Source of the DNA: Moraxella sp. VT-16-12
GTDB taxonomy: Bacteria; Pseudomonadota; Gammaproteobacteria; Pseudomonadales; Moraxellaceae
NCBI RefSeq assembly: GCF_002224245.2
Contig: NZ_NKHK02000005.1
Span: 147,755-211,754, forward strand
Length of the DNA stretch: 64,000 bases
Direction of reading: 5' to 3'
Below, piece after piece: positions 1 through 9,557 of the stretch (positions within the stretch are counted from its first letter, which is position 1; every line of letters starts with the position of its first letter). The notes beneath the pieces are model-generated. The model had not been told where the DNA came from, searched no databases, and saw only the letters and a program-made list of their open reading frames with translations. A program made the position numbers and the translations under genes.

Positions 1-1
1 C

Positions 2-1309
2 ACGCTTGGGGTGGTGCATGGCTTATGGCGACACGTGCCTGAGCAGTTTGATGACTACATCACCAATCCTAAGCCCAATGGCTACAAATCACTACATACG
101 GTTGTCATCGCCCAAAACCGCACCCTAGAAATCCAAATTCGCACCTTTGATATGCACTTTGAAGCTGAACTTGGTAAAGCTTCCCACGTCAATTACAAAG
201 AAGGCTTAAAGGGCAAAACCGATGATTATTTGACCGCCAAAATCAGCTCATTAAGACAGCTTTTAAGCAATGACAAAACCGCCACCGATGAAGAGCTTGA
301 CCTTGAAAACACCGAACAAATCTATGTATTTAGCAGAGATGGCGACATCATAGAGCTTCCCAAAGGGGCAACGGTGCTAGATTTTGCTTATTATGTACAC
401 ACAGGTGTGGGCAATACCGCCCAAGGAGCAAGGGTGAATGGTCGCTATGTACCACTGACTCACCAGCCCAAAACAGGCGACCAAGTAGAGATAGTTACTC
501 GCCCAAGCCGTGAGCCAAATCGTGATTGGCTGGTGCCAGCTTTGGGCTATATCCATACCGCTCGTGCCAAAAGCAAACTGCGTCAATGGTTTAATAAACA
601 AGACAAAGACAAAAACATTCAAATCGGCAAAGCACTCATCATCAAAGAGTTTGAACGGTTGGGCATCAATCTTTCACAAGTGAATTTGGGGCAGATTTGC
701 CGTGAATTTGACCGCCACAACGAAGATGAATTATGTTTGGCGGTGTTTATGGGTGAGCTTGGGGCAACGCAAATCGCCACCAAAATCATGGGGAGCATTC
801 AACCACCCACGCCCACACCTGCCGAAACCACCATTCACATCAAACAAAGCACTCGCCCCAACAAATACAAAATTGACCTTGATGGGCTAGACAATGTTGA
901 GATACACCTTGCCAAATGTTGCAACCCCGTGCATGGTGAACCTATCGTGGGTTTTATCACCCAATCACAAGGGGTCAGTATCCACCAAAAAGACTGCCCT
1001 GAGTGTCTTCGTCTTGCCCAAAAAGACAGTGAACGTATCGTAAACGCAAGCTGGCAAAGTGAGTTTGGGCGTTATCAGCCCATCACCATCATGGTAGAAG
1101 CCCTACCCAGAGATGGTTTGTTACGTGATTTGGTCAATACCATTGACAAAGAAAAGGTGAATATCCACCGAGCTGAAACGGTCTTTGCTGATGACAGTGC
1201 TTGCCACATGAAATTTTTTGTAGAAGTGGCGGGTATTGCTCATTTATCACGCCTGCTTGCCAAAATAGAACAGCAGCCAAGCGTACTGCACGCCAGAAGA
1301 AGTGCCTAA
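2..1309 (+). CDS. relA: RelA/SpoT-family (p)ppGpp synthetase, 3' part only
   Basis: This is the C-terminal part of a GTP/ATP pyrophosphokinase of the stringent response; the gene runs off the left edge, so its start and the N-terminal hydrolase-like domain are missing. The visible 435 residues begin inside the synthetase domain (GYKSLHT near residue 27 and EIQIRT near 45). A TGS domain follows at about 105-165, then a helical region, a conserved Cys-Cys segment ([11 protein letters not shown]) and a C-terminal ACT domain over the last 75 residues. RelA is preferred to SpoT from the style of the synthetase and CC motifs, but without the N-terminus the two cannot be separated firmly. The next gene starts about 37 bases downstream on the same strand. 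Confidence 0.8.
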   Translation, partial: TLGVVHGLWRHVPEQFDDYITNPKPNGYKSLHTVVIAQNRTLEIQIRTFDMHFEAELGKASHVNYKEGLKGKTDDYLTAKISSLRQLLSNDKTATDEELDLENTEQIYVFSRDGDIIELPKGATVLDFAYYVHTGVGNTAQGARVNGRYVPLTHQPKTGDQVEIVTRPSREPNRDWLVPALGYIHTARAKSKLRQWFNKQDKDKNIQIGKALIIKEFERLGINLSQVNLGQICREFDRHNEDELCLAVFMGELGATQIATKIMGSIQPPTPTPAETTIHIKQSTRPNKYKIDLDGLDNVEIHLAKCCNPVHGEPIVGFITQSQGVSIHQKDCPECLRLAQKDSERIVNASWQSEFGRYQPITIMVEALPRDGLLRDLVNTIDKEKVNIHRAETVFADDSACHMKFFVEVAGIAHLSRLLAKIEQQPSVLHARRSA

Positions 1310-1346
1310 ATACAGGAAAAATCAATAAAAACATGAAGGAGCCATC

Positions 1347-2195
1347 ATGAAAAAACGATTTTTACTCCTATGCTCTATGCTAACATTTGTTTTATCAACA
1401 TTAACTGTCCAACCTGCTTGGTCAGCGTTTTCTGCTCACAAGATGGCACAGGTGCGTGTTGATAGCTTGGAATTTAAGCACATCATGCGTGCTTTATATG
1501 CTGGCAAGATGGTGCAGTATTATGTTGATGACGATGATTTAACCGCCTATCCGCACATCGGACTGACAGAAAATTTTGATGACGGCAAAACCTTAGCACT
1601 CATGCACCCTGTTGTAACTTATCAAAACCACCAAGGTCAAACCCGTCATCTGGTGGTGATTGAAAAAGTTGCCATCAATGATGATGGAAATTTAATTAGT
1701 GGTCATGTTGGTTATGCCAAAGCGGATTTATACATCTTTAAGCAGGTGGCTGGTGGGTATCAGTTGGTCAGCAAAAGCAATAAAGATGATGAATTTACAG
1801 GCAGTTGGGGGCGATTAAATTTGGACTTAACAATCGTTGCAAAAAACATACAGCCCCTTGGCAAAAATTTAACAGGCAGCCTGATTGACAATGGTTATTG
1901 CAGTACAGGGTCTTGTGAGATGTGGTGGGAAGCTTTGTTCTTAGCTGAAAATGATTATGTGCGTACAGTATTTGTCGCCGAAGCAGGGGGCAATAATGCA
2001 GGCATGTATGAAGAAGGCAGTCCATTGTCTTATGACTTTGACAGCACGTTTAAAGTGGTGAATGATGGCTCATCTTATTATCCCATTGCCATCCACTATA
2101 CAGGCGAAAAACCAGATGATGTTTATGAACACATCAAACCCATCAATCGTGAGCAAATCTTTCGCTTTTCACCCACTGAAAACCAATATCAATAA
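1347..2195 (+). CDS. secreted protein of unknown function
   Basis: I do not recognise this 282-residue protein. It starts with a clear signal peptide: two lysines and an arginine, a hydrophobic stretch to about residue 24, then an Ala-Trp-Ser-Ala cleavage region. It should therefore be exported to the periplasm. No lipobox cysteine is present. The mature part is acidic and tyrosine-rich, with two close cysteines (CSTGSC) near residue 190 that may form a disulfide. The start is well supported by an AAGGAG site 6 bases before the ATG. It lies between relA and mutM on the same strand, with only 14 bases to mutM, so co-transcription with mutM is likely. Confidence 0.7.
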   Translation: MKKRFLLLCSMLTFVLSTLTVQPAWSAFSAHKMAQVRVDSLEFKHIMRALYAGKMVQYYVDDDDLTAYPHIGLTENFDDGKTLALMHPVVTYQNHQGQTRHLVVIEKVAINDDGNLISGHVGYAKADLYIFKQVAGGYQLVSKSNKDDEFTGSWGRLNLDLTIVAKNIQPLGKNLTGSLIDNGYCSTGSCEMWWEALFLAENDYVRTVFVAEAGGNNAGMYEEGSPLSYDFDSTFKVVNDGSSYYPIAIHYTGEKPDDVYEHIKPINREQIFRFSPTENQYQ

Positions 2196-2209
2196 CCAAA
2201 GACAACACC

Positions 2210-3022
2210 ATGCCCGAATTACCCGAAGTAGAAACCACCAAAGCCAGTCTAACACCCCTGATTGGCAAAACCATCAATGACATTTATCTCTCAGGCTGTC
2301 GTTTGCGTGAGCTGGTGCCTGATGATTTAGATGAGATGGTGGGGGCGACCTTTGTTCGTGCTGTCCGCCGTGCCAAATATTTGATATTATCTTTTGATAA
2401 AGACGGTCAAATGTTGGATTTGCTTATCCATTTGGGGATGTCAGGTAGTCTGCAACAACACCCAAACACCACCCCACGCAAACATGACCATGTGATTTTT
2501 GGCTTTGGTGATGTCCGTTTGCATTATCACGACCCTAGGCGATTTGGCATGGTGATGTGGGCAAAAGATGGTCAGCGATATTTGGATAAGCTGGGTGTTG
2601 AACCCCTAGATGACGCCTTTGATGTGAAGTATTTGTTAAAATTTACCCAAAAAACCCAAAAGCCCATCAAAACACTCATTATGGAGCAATCAGTGGTGGT
2701 GGGCGTAGGCAACATCTATGCCGTAGAAAGCCTTTTTTTATCAGGGATTCACCCTGCCACACCTGCCAACACACTCAGCCAAGACAAACTTGCCATGTTG
2801 GTAGAAAATATCAAAATGATACTTGCTCGCTCCATAGAACAAGGTGGCTCAACGCTCAAAGATTTTACAGTGGGGGCAGGCAAAACGGGCTATTTTCAGC
2901 AAACTCTGCTGGCTTATGGGCGAGCAGACAAACCCTGTGTCAATTGCCAAGAGCCACTACAAAACATCAAAATCGGTGGACGAGCCAGCGTGTTTTGCCC
3001 TATTTGTCAGCCCCTAACCTAA
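2210..3022 (+). CDS. mutM: formamidopyrimidine-DNA glycosylase
   Basis: A base-excision repair enzyme that removes 8-oxoguanine and ring-opened purines and cleaves the abasic site. The protein has the exact family N-terminus MPELPEVET, in which Pro2 (after Met removal) is the catalytic nucleophile and the following Glu is essential. The middle carries the helix-two-turn-helix motif (VVVGVGNIYAVES). The C-terminus has a CxxC...CxxC zinc finger (PCVNCQEP and FCPICQ). The length of 270 residues is normal. It follows the secreted protein closely and is convergent with the nitroreductase gene, whose stop lies 2 bases away. Confidence 0.95.
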   Translation: MPELPEVETTKASLTPLIGKTINDIYLSGCRLRELVPDDLDEMVGATFVRAVRRAKYLILSFDKDGQMLDLLIHLGMSGSLQQHPNTTPRKHDHVIFGFGDVRLHYHDPRRFGMVMWAKDGQRYLDKLGVEPLDDAFDVKYLLKFTQKTQKPIKTLIMEQSVVVGVGNIYAVESLFLSGIHPATPANTLSQDKLAMLVENIKMILARSIEQGGSTLKDFTVGAGKTGYFQQTLLAYGRADKPCVNCQEPLQNIKIGGRASVFCPICQPLT

Positions 3023-3023
3023 C

Positions 3024-3743
3024 TCACAAGGAGCGATACACCACATCAAATGGCACACGGTATCGCTCGCCCCATACGCCATGCTCACTACGCAGCCCAC
3101 AAGAGACGACCATTGTTATTTCAGCCTCTTTTGGCAGTGCCAAAATCTCCTTGACATACACTCCATCAAAGCCCTCCATCGGACAAGTGTCTAGCCCCTG
3201 CTCTGCCATCGCCAGCATAAAGGTTTGAGCCACCAGCCCACAGCTTTTGTGCATGACCACTCTCATGTCATCATAGGACAAATCAGCCTGCATGGGGCGA
3301 AGTTTTTGCACCACACACGCCAACGTGCTACGAGCCACAGGCACAAAGGGTTTTTGGGAGTAGATGAGTGGCATCAAATAATTGTAATACTGGTCAAATT
3401 TTTTGATGCGTCCTGCCACCTTATTGGCAGGACTATAAGTGGCAACGTTTTGTTTTTCAAATTCAAACACGGACTTAGCACGCACTCGGTGCAAATCAGG
3501 ACGCACCACAAATACCACCATTTGATCAGCCGTTGTGGCAGATTTTTGTGATAGGCAGGCTTTGGCAAGGCGTGTCAAAATCGCCTTATTGGTGATGTGA
3601 TACAGCTCATACAGTTGCATATTTGAACTGGTGGGAGCAAGCGTGGCAAGTTTTAAACATTCTTTGACAACATTTGGGTCAATCGGCGTTGGCAAATATT
3701 CACGCACCGCACGGCGGTATTCTAGTGTGGTCTTTAAGGTCAT
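3024..3743 (-). CDS. nitroreductase-family protein
   Basis: A 239-residue FMN-dependent oxidoreductase-like protein. The N-terminus has the family signature (YRRAVREY, then LKLATLAPTSSNMQ), where the Arg and Ser/Asn side chains contact FMN. The C-terminal half has DTCPMEGFDGVYV and a late SCGLRSEHG segment. The substrate cannot be deduced. The ATG overlaps the tatC stop (ATGA) and is preceded by a GGAGA site, so it is the last gene of the tatABC operon and is translationally coupled to tatC. Whether that reflects a functional link to protein export or FMN protein assembly is unknown. Confidence 0.85.
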   Translation of the reverse strand: MTLKTTLEYRRAVREYLPTPIDPNVVKECLKLATLAPTSSNMQLYELYHITNKAILTRLAKACLSQKSATTADQMVVFVVRPDLHRVRAKSVFEFEKQNVATYSPANKVAGRIKKFDQYYNYLMPLIYSQKPFVPVARSTLACVVQKLRPMQADLSYDDMRVVMHKSCGLVAQTFMLAMAEQGLDTCPMEGFDGVYVKEILALPKEAEITMVVSCGLRSEHGVWGERYRVPFDVVYRSL

Positions 3744-4510
3744 ACAATCTCCTTGGTGGTAGGTTTTTTGAGCATTTTTGCCATCAACAATCCAAATTCA
3801 AACAAAATACACATGGGTATGGCAAGCATGAGCATACTTGCGCCATCTGGGGGCGTGATGATGGCAGACACAAAAAAACAGCCCACAATGATGTACCGGC
3901 GTTTATCAGCAAGCTGTTTTGGGCTGACAATGTTCAGTAGCACAAGCAGCAAAGTCGCCACAGGTATCTCAAACATCAACCCAAATGCCAAAAATAACTT
4001 TACCACAAAATCCAAATAGCTCTCAATGTCTGTCATGGGCAAAACATTATCCGGAGCAAACAACACCAAAAATTTTAAGGCAGGTATCAGCACCACAAAA
4101 TACGCAAACGCCACCCCTACATAAAACAAAATGATGGCAGACAACAACAATGGCACGACAGCACGTTTTTCGTGCTTATATAAAGCAGGCGACACAAAAC
4201 CCCAAAGCTGACCCACGATAAACGGCACACAGATAAATATCGCCACAAAAAACGCCAATTTAATCGGTGCTAAAAATCCAGACACCACTTGGGTGGCGAT
4301 GATACTGGCATTATCTGGCAATAACGCCACCAAAGGGTTGGAGATGGCGTCATAAAGTGGACGGCTAAAATACACAAGCGACAAAAATACCACACCCACG
4401 CCCAAAAAAATACGGATAAAGCGAGTGCGAAGTTCGGCAAAATGTGCCATCAGTGGCATATCGCCATCATCACTGACAGCTTGGGATTTATCAAGGTTTA
4501 AATCGCTCAC
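3740..4510 (-). CDS. tatC: Sec-independent protein translocase TatC
   Basis: The polytopic core receptor of the twin-arginine translocase in the inner membrane, which recognises the RR signal of folded precursors. The 256-residue protein has the typical N-terminal cytoplasmic segment (PLMAHFAELRTR), where Glu is part of the signal-binding site, followed by six hydrophobic helices. The FVSPALYKHEKR loop after the second membrane segment is also characteristic. It overlaps tatB by four bases at its start and the nitroreductase at its end, indicating tight translational coupling. Confidence 0.95.
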   Translation of the reverse strand: MSDLNLDKSQAVSDDGDMPLMAHFAELRTRFIRIFLGVGVVFLSLVYFSRPLYDAISNPLVALLPDNASIIATQVVSGFLAPIKLAFFVAIFICVPFIVGQLWGFVSPALYKHEKRAVVPLLLSAIILFYVGVAFAYFVVLIPALKFLVLFAPDNVLPMTDIESYLDFVVKLFLAFGLMFEIPVATLLLVLLNIVSPKQLADKRRYIIVGCFFVSAIITPPDGASMLMLAIPMCILFEFGLLMAKMLKKPTTKEIV

Positions 4511-4980
4511 ACGCCCCCCTGATGTAGCAATTTATCAGCTTTATAGTTGGGCATAAAAGGTGGCGGGGGCAGACGGCGTTTTTTGTCATAATCGCCCAAC
4601 AAAAAAAAGCGATACGTTAAGGGCAGATTGTCAAAATGGGGCGGATTGTTATGGCTATCTTTGTCGGTTTGGCGTTCTTGTTGGTTGTGCAAAATGGTGG
4701 TTTGGTCGGTTTGGCGGATTTTGGTTTGTAGCTCTTGCATTTGGGCTTTCATGCGAGCCTCAGACGCACGAATTTCATCAATCTCAGCTTTTAGGGCGTT
4801 TTGCACTTCGGCAAGCTCCAGCTCGCTGACCAGCTCACTTTGTAAGCGTGCTGACATACGGCGAAATTTGCCATACCACCGACCAAGCGTACGAGCGGTA
4901 GTGATGAGCTGTTTAGGCCCTAGGACAATCAGTGCAATCACCCCAAGCAGCCCAAGCTCAAACAGCCCCAAATTAAACAT
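4507..4980 (-). CDS. tatB: Sec-independent protein translocase TatB
   Basis: The TatB subunit pairs with TatC to form the receptor complex. The 157-residue protein has a single N-terminal membrane helix (LFELGLLGVIALIVLGPKQL) with the hallmark Glu and Gly-Pro hinge. A long charged amphipathic and coiled-coil region runs from residue 30 to about 95, ending in a hydrophilic, proline-rich tail. It lies 6 bases after tatA and overlaps tatC. The Gly-Pro hinge and longer length separate it from TatA. Confidence 0.93.
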   Translation of the reverse strand: MFNLGLFELGLLGVIALIVLGPKQLITTARTLGRWYGKFRRMSARLQSELVSELELAEVQNALKAEIDEIRASEARMKAQMQELQTKIRQTDQTTILHNQQERQTDKDSHNNPPHFDNLPLTYRFFLLGDYDKKRRLPPPPFMPNYKADKLLHQGGV

Positions 4981-4986
4981 AAGGTC

Positions 4987-5211
4987 TTAAACCGAATCGT
5001 CTTTTTTAAGCTTAATGTCTTCTACTTGTGCTTTTTGGGCGTTGGTGTCATCTGTGGTGAGTTTGGGTTTGTCTTCTTCTTTGACAGCGTCTTTAAAGCC
5101 TTTGACGGCTTGCCCTAGGTCTTTGCCTGCGTTTTTTAATTTGCTTGTGCCAAACAAAATCACCACCACCACAAGCAAAATCAGCCAATGCGTGATTGAA
5201 AAACTGCCCAT
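4987..5211 (-). CDS. tatA: Sec-independent protein translocase TatA
   Basis: The pore-forming or membrane-thinning TatA subunit, 74 residues. It has one short N-terminal membrane helix ([19 protein letters not shown]), the FG hinge, then an amphipathic helix ([17 protein letters not shown]) and an acidic and lysine-rich tail. It is the first gene of the tatA-tatB-tatC-nitroreductase operon. Only about 45 bases separate it from the hisIE stop upstream, so the two may share a transcript. Confidence 0.93.
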   Translation of the reverse strand: MGSFSITHWLILLVVVVILFGTSKLKNAGKDLGQAVKGFKDAVKEEDKPKLTTDDTNAQKAQVEDIKLKKDDSV

Positions 5212-5256
5212 ACACTACCCCCTTTGACGTATCTAAAAATGATATTCTAGCACAAA

Positions 5257-6015
5257 TCAGCCCATACGTGCATTTTTCTCATCAATGCCTGACAAACCAA
5301 AACGCCGACCAAGCTCATCTAACACGTCCGCCCCAGATAAACCTAGCTGATGTAGTGCTACAAGGCTGTGAAACCACACGTCCGCCACTTCGTACACCAC
5401 ATCTGATTTTGCTTGGGTGTCATCTTGGTGCTGACTTTGTACAAGCTGTAATTCTTTGGCAGCGATGATGGCTTCGGTGGATTCTTCACCCACTTTTTCC
5501 AAAATCTTGTTTAGCCCTTTGTGATATAGACTTGCCACATAAGAGCTGTCTTTATCAGCAGATTTACGCTCATCTAAAATGCCATCAAGCTGACTGATAA
5601 TCATACTGTTTGCACAAGACTGATTTGCCTTGCCGTAAATCTCATTTGGGTCTTTAATGATGTCATCCACCGCCTGCCAGATACCACGTTTGCTGTCTAA
5701 TTTTTGATAAAAACAGCTTTGTCGTCCTGTATGACAAGCAATGCCCCCCACCTGTGTGATGACGAGTGTGATGACATCCATATCGCAGTCGGTATAAATC
5801 TCATGAACGATTTGAAAGTGTCCGCTTGTTTCGCCTTTGTGCCACAGTTTGCCACGAGAACGGCTAAAATATACCGCCTGTCCTGTTTGAATGGTCAATG
5901 CCAACGCTTCACGGTTTTGCCATGCCATCATCATGATACGCCCTGTATCACGGTCTTGGGCAATGGCAGGAATCAGTCCATCTGCGTTAAAATTTAAACC
6001 ATCAAGATAATCCAT
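5257..6015 (-). CDS. hisIE: bifunctional phosphoribosyl-AMP cyclohydrolase / phosphoribosyl-ATP pyrophosphatase
   Basis: This fused enzyme carries out steps 2 and 3 of histidine synthesis. Residues 1 to about 105 form the HisI domain, with [14 protein letters not shown] and the metal ligands DCDMD and CHTGRQSCF. Residues 125 to 252 form the HisE domain, an all-helical pyrophosphatase with [15 protein letters not shown] and EVADVWFH. I take the ATG at 6015 as the start rather than an upstream GTG at 6021, because AGGAG is 5 bases before the ATG and would overlap the GTG. No other his genes are in the window. Confidence 0.93.
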   Translation of the reverse strand: MDYLDGLNFNADGLIPAIAQDRDTGRIMMMAWQNREALALTIQTGQAVYFSRSRGKLWHKGETSGHFQIVHEIYTDCDMDVITLVITQVGGIACHTGRQSCFYQKLDSKRGIWQAVDDIIKDPNEIYGKANQSCANSMIISQLDGILDERKSADKDSSYVASLYHKGLNKILEKVGEESTEAIIAAKELQLVQSQHQDDTQAKSDVVYEVADVWFHSLVALHQLGLSGADVLDELGRRFGLSGIDEKNARMG

Positions 6016-6212
6016 AGACACTCCTAATAAACGATGTGTTTGACCTTTGTCATGCTTTAAAACAATCTGTGATGTGAACTGGCGTATTTTTAAACAAGCT
6101 TGCGGTTATTTTTTAAATTTTATCAAGATAATCACAATGTTAATATTTAAAAACATGGCGGTCTGACATCTTTAAATTTTACCATAAAATCGCCAGATTC
6201 GGATTTAAGTAG

Positions 6213-6244
6213 CGAACAAAAAAGCCATTCAGATTGAACGGCTT
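6213..6244 (-). terminator. rho-independent terminator after mraY
   Basis: Read on the minus strand, a 9-bp stem (AAGCCGTTCA paired with TGAATGGCTT, one mismatch) with a 3-base loop is followed by a run of Ts. It lies a few bases beyond the mraY stop and ends the cell-wall cluster. Confidence 0.8.
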
Positions 6245-6250
6245 GTTTGA

Positions 6251-7360
6251 TTATCTTAATTTTAATGTCATCAAACCAAGTACCACCAAAATAATACACA
6301 CAATCCAAAAACGTATCACCACTTTGGTTTCTTTGAGTCCTTTTTCTTCAAAATGGTGGTGCAAAGGCGCCATGAGCAAAATGCGTTTTTTGCGAAGTTT
6401 ATAAGAGCCCACCTGCCCGATGACCGACAGAGCTTCTGCCACAAAAATCCCCGCCATCAAGATAAATGCCAACTCTTGACGTGTCATCACCGCCATCGTG
6501 CCAAGCATGCCACCTAGCGACAACGCCCCCACATCACCCATAAATACCTCAGCAGGGGATGCATTGTACCACAAAAAGCCCAAACACGCCCCAATGATGG
6601 ATGCACAAACCACCACCACCTCGCCATTATAGATGATGTATGGCACAGACAAATAATGAGCCCACTCCATATGACCTGACACATAAGCAAATACCCCAAG
6701 CCCTGCTGATACCAAAACCACAGGCAGTGCCACCAAGCCATCTAAACCATCAGTCAGATTAACCGCATTAGATGTGCCATTGATGGTAAAATAAGTCAAA
6801 ATGATGAACCCAAGCCCAAATGGCATGGCAGACAAAGGAATGACCCAATTTTTAAAGACAGGCATGAGCAAATCTTGCATGGCGTGCATGGTGGCGGTGT
6901 CTTGTTGCAGTGCAATATAATACAAAGAGCCACCAGCGATTAACGCTCCGACAGATAGCCAAAAATATTTTTTGCGAGCGATTAAGCCTTGGGGGTTTTT
7001 ATGTTTGATTTTTAGCCAATCATCTGCCCAACCGACCGCCCCAAAAATGACCATCACCACCATCAAAATCCACACATAAGGATTGGACAAATCCGCCCAA
7101 GCCAGCGTTGAAATGCCAATCGCCGCCAAAATCAGCACGCCCCCCATGGTTGGTGTGCCTTGTTTGACAAGATGCGTTTTAGGACCGTCCGTGCGTACTG
7201 CTTGACCGTATTTTAAATTACGCAGATAGGCGATGACAGGCTTGCCCATAACAATGACAATCAAAAAACTGCTCACTACCGCCAACAAACTTCGCAAACC
7301 CAAAGATGCGATGGTATCACTTCTTAAAATATCAAAAAAATCAATCAGCCAATATAACAT
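6251..7360 (-). CDS. mraY: phospho-N-acetylmuramoyl-pentapeptide transferase
   Basis: This integral inner-membrane enzyme transfers phospho-MurNAc-pentapeptide from UDP to undecaprenyl phosphate, forming lipid I. The 369-residue protein has about ten hydrophobic helices. It shows the family signatures TPTMGG near residue 70, AVGWADD near 114 (the Asp-Asp pair), NLTDGLDGL near 203 and the histidine-rich [12 protein letters not shown] loop near 325. It is the last gene of the cluster, only one base after murF, and is followed by a terminator. Confidence 0.96.
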   Translation of the reverse strand: MLYWLIDFFDILRSDTIASLGLRSLLAVVSSFLIVIVMGKPVIAYLRNLKYGQAVRTDGPKTHLVKQGTPTMGGVLILAAIGISTLAWADLSNPYVWILMVVMVIFGAVGWADDWLKIKHKNPQGLIARKKYFWLSVGALIAGGSLYYIALQQDTATMHAMQDLLMPVFKNWVIPLSAMPFGLGFIILTYFTINGTSNAVNLTDGLDGLVALPVVLVSAGLGVFAYVSGHMEWAHYLSVPYIIYNGEVVVVCASIIGACLGFLWYNASPAEVFMGDVGALSLGGMLGTMAVMTRQELAFILMAGIFVAEALSVIGQVGSYKLRKKRILLMAPLHHHFEEKGLKETKVVIRFWIVCIILVVLGLMTLKLR

Positions 7361-7361
7361 A

Positions 7362-8858
7362 TCATTTGCCTTGTTGCTTTGTGTCTATCAAATCTTGGAT
7401 GAGTGTTTCCATACGAGCGGTGCGTGAACCTTTAAATAGCACGCTGGCAGTATCCTTTGTTAATAATTCTTGTAAACGTGTCAATAATTGAGCTTTGGTC
7501 GCAAAATGCTGTGCCAACTCTGCTCGGACTTGATTGGCACAACTGACACAATGTGCCATCAGCTCACCCACCGCCAAAATATGGTCAATCTGTAAGCCCG
7601 CTAATGCTGCTCCCAGCTTGCCATGCTCACTGACCGCTTCATCGCCCAGCTCACCAATATCGCCCAGCACCAAGATTTTTTGAGCCGTTTCGGCTGTCAA
7701 GACCTGTGCTGCCGCCAAAATGGAGTTGGGGTTGGCGTTGTAGGTGTCATCAATGAGTGTATGCTCACCAAACACCATGCGAGTTAGGCGTCCTTTGGGG
7801 GGCGTGGCAGTTTCTAGTCCTGATTTTATCTTGTCTATTGGCACGCCCAAAGCGATGGCACAACTTGCCGCTGCCAAAGCATTGCCGACATTATGCTCAC
7901 CCACAAAGGGCAGATTCACATTTGTACTGTCAATCTCATCTACCGCCAAATTTGCCACCAGATCAAAAGTGCTGTGTGTGGGGTGCACTTCTATGTCATC
8001 AGCAAACACATCGCCCATAACCAACACGCTATCTAAAGTGGATAATTCATCAATCTCGGCTTGGGATAATTTATTAAAATCTAGGGCAACATCAGGGCGT
8101 TCAGCACGCTCACCAAAGCTGATGTATTGCTTGGTAAATTTATCACTTTCGCTTTTTAAAAAGTCAAAAAACTCATCACCAAAGGGCAATACCGCCACGC
8201 CATTTTCACCAAGTCCTTGAAAAATCTCGGCTTTGGCACGGGCGATATTTTCTCGTCCGCCAAACTCGCCCAGATGAGCCGTGCCGATATTGAGTACACA
8301 CGCCACATCAGGACGCACCAAAGATGTGGTATAAGCAATCTCACCCACATGGTTTGCCCCAATCTCCATCACAGCAAATCGATGCTCATCAGTCAGCTCA
8401 AGCAGCATCATCGGCACGCCAAGGTCATTGTTAAGATTACCACGTGTGATGAGCGTGGGGGCAAACTGCCCAAAAATCGCCCCAAGCATTTCTTTGGTGG
8501 TGGTTTTGCCTGATGAACCCGTCAGAGCAATGACTGTCAAATCAGGATGAACATCACGGCGATATTTGCCAAGTTTTCCCAAAGCTAGGCGAGTATCACT
8601 CACCACAATTTGAGCAAACTCACCCACCTGACGACTGGTAATCGCCAAAGATGCCCCTTTGTCAAAAGCGGTTGCGACATAATCATGTCCGTCAAAGTTT
8701 TCGCCTTTTAATGCCAAAAAAATATCACCTTGATTGATACTGCGTGTGTCAGTGGCGATTTTTTGGCTGCGAGTAAAGTGATTGGCATGATGCCAACTTG
8801 GGTTTAGGTCAGCAAGTGCTTGTGTTAGGTTGTCGGTTTGCCAAAGGTAGGGGGTCAT
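7362..8858 (-). CDS. murF: UDP-MurNAc-tripeptide--D-Ala-D-Ala ligase
   Basis: The last cytoplasmic amino-acid ligase of peptidoglycan precursor synthesis. The 498-residue protein has a Mur ligase N-terminal domain, an ATP-binding central domain with the P-loop [10 protein letters not shown] near residue 117 and the ANHVGEIAY segment, and a C-terminal domain with [10 protein letters not shown] near 367. It lies between the PIN toxin gene upstream, whose stop is 8 bases away, and mraY. The normal murE-murF adjacency is broken by the toxin-antitoxin pair. Confidence 0.96.
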   Translation of the reverse strand: MTPYLWQTDNLTQALADLNPSWHHANHFTRSQKIATDTRSINQGDIFLALKGENFDGHDYVATAFDKGASLAITSRQVGEFAQIVVSDTRLALGKLGKYRRDVHPDLTVIALTGSSGKTTTKEMLGAIFGQFAPTLITRGNLNNDLGVPMMLLELTDEHRFAVMEIGANHVGEIAYTTSLVRPDVACVLNIGTAHLGEFGGRENIARAKAEIFQGLGENGVAVLPFGDEFFDFLKSESDKFTKQYISFGERAERPDVALDFNKLSQAEIDELSTLDSVLVMGDVFADDIEVHPTHSTFDLVANLAVDEIDSTNVNLPFVGEHNVGNALAAASCAIALGVPIDKIKSGLETATPPKGRLTRMVFGEHTLIDDTYNANPNSILAAAQVLTAETAQKILVLGDIGELGDEAVSEHGKLGAALAGLQIDHILAVGELMAHCVSCANQVRAELAQHFATKAQLLTRLQELLTKDTASVLFKGSRTARMETLIQDLIDTKQQGK

Positions 8859-8866
8859 AAAGAACT

Positions 8867-9289
8867 CTATTTATTTAATTGCTGAAATTCAATGATGGAT
8901 GTCATGCCTGCTTTTTCATAGGCAGTTTTGTCAAAAGTAACAGTGTTATTACAAGAAAAAGTTTTATTGATTTGACAAATAACCAAATCAGAATAGTCAG
9001 CTTTGGTTGTTTTATATAGGTGCAATGCTTGCAATAACACTTGGCGATTTTCAAACTCAAACACAGGTATGGATAAAATCTCATCTAAAATCATCGCAAT
9101 CTGTGCTCGTGATTTTTTATAAGCACGACTAAGCACCCAAACCACTTCCACCATAACCACATGATTGATAAATCCTTGGTTTTGAGTCGTTAAGCTCTCT
9201 AAAAAATCGCTGGCAATCTTGGATTGATCATCATCTTGGGTGATATAGCGTATAAGCACATTGGTATCAATGCCAATTTTATTCACCAT
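8867..9289 (-). CDS. PIN-domain ribonuclease toxin (VapC-like)
   Basis: A 140-residue PIN-domain protein. The acidic residues expected at a PIN active site are visible: Asp near residue 7 (GIDTNVL), Glu near 50 (VEVVWVLSR) and Asp near 97 (KADYSDLVI), plus a late FDK. The family acts as Mg-dependent endoribonucleases, usually against tRNA or rRNA. The start at 9289 is chosen because it begins directly before the first PIN strand; an open frame reaches 9328, but that would add 13 residues and a larger overlap. The gene overlaps its presumed antitoxin by 11 bases. It is more AT-rich than murE and murF, which suggests later insertion. Confidence 0.82.
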   Translation of the reverse strand: MVNKIGIDTNVLIRYITQDDDQSKIASDFLESLTTQNQGFINHVVMVEVVWVLSRAYKKSRAQIAMILDEILSIPVFEFENRQVLLQALHLYKTTKADYSDLVICQINKTFSCNNTVTFDKTAYEKAGMTSIIEFQQLNK

Positions 9290-9494
9290 GTATCGCCCCA
9301 TCAACAATCGCTTCATTGATTTGTTCAAGGCTCATGACCACATCACTTTTAGCAATGCCTTTTAAGCGACGAATATCACCCTTAGGGTAGGTATCTACAA
9401 ATTTTTGACTAATCAAATCAGCAACGCTAATGCCCTTGATTTGTGCTTCATTGATAATGATCTGTTCAATATGTGGTGGCAAATCAATAATCAT
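9279..9494 (-). CDS. probable antitoxin of the PIN-domain toxin
   Basis: A 71-residue protein directly upstream of, and overlapping, the PIN-domain gene, the usual antitoxin-toxin order. The N-terminus (IDLPPHIEQIIINEAQIKG) looks like the strand and first helix of a ribbon-helix-helix DNA-binding domain. The C-terminal half would then wrap the toxin. The ATG at 9494 is preferred over an upstream in-frame ATG at 9548 because AAGGA lies about 6 bases before it. I do not recognise the exact family; assignment rests mainly on position and size. By analogy it should bind and repress its own promoter in the 64 bases after murE. Confidence 0.65.
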   Translation of the reverse strand: MIIDLPPHIEQIIINEAQIKGISVADLISQKFVDTYPKGDIRRLKGIAKSDVVMSLEQINEAIVDGAIHGE

Positions 9495-9557
9495 AAACAA
9501 TCCTTTTTTATTGGCTGATACAACGTTTTTGGTCTGATTTTTATCCATTTAAGCTTA

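Noticed and set aside
7744..8220. Long antisense frames within murF (and similar ones in parC, ftsI and mnmE)
   Set aside because: They are shadows of well-supported genes on the other strand, without ribosome sites or recognised domains.
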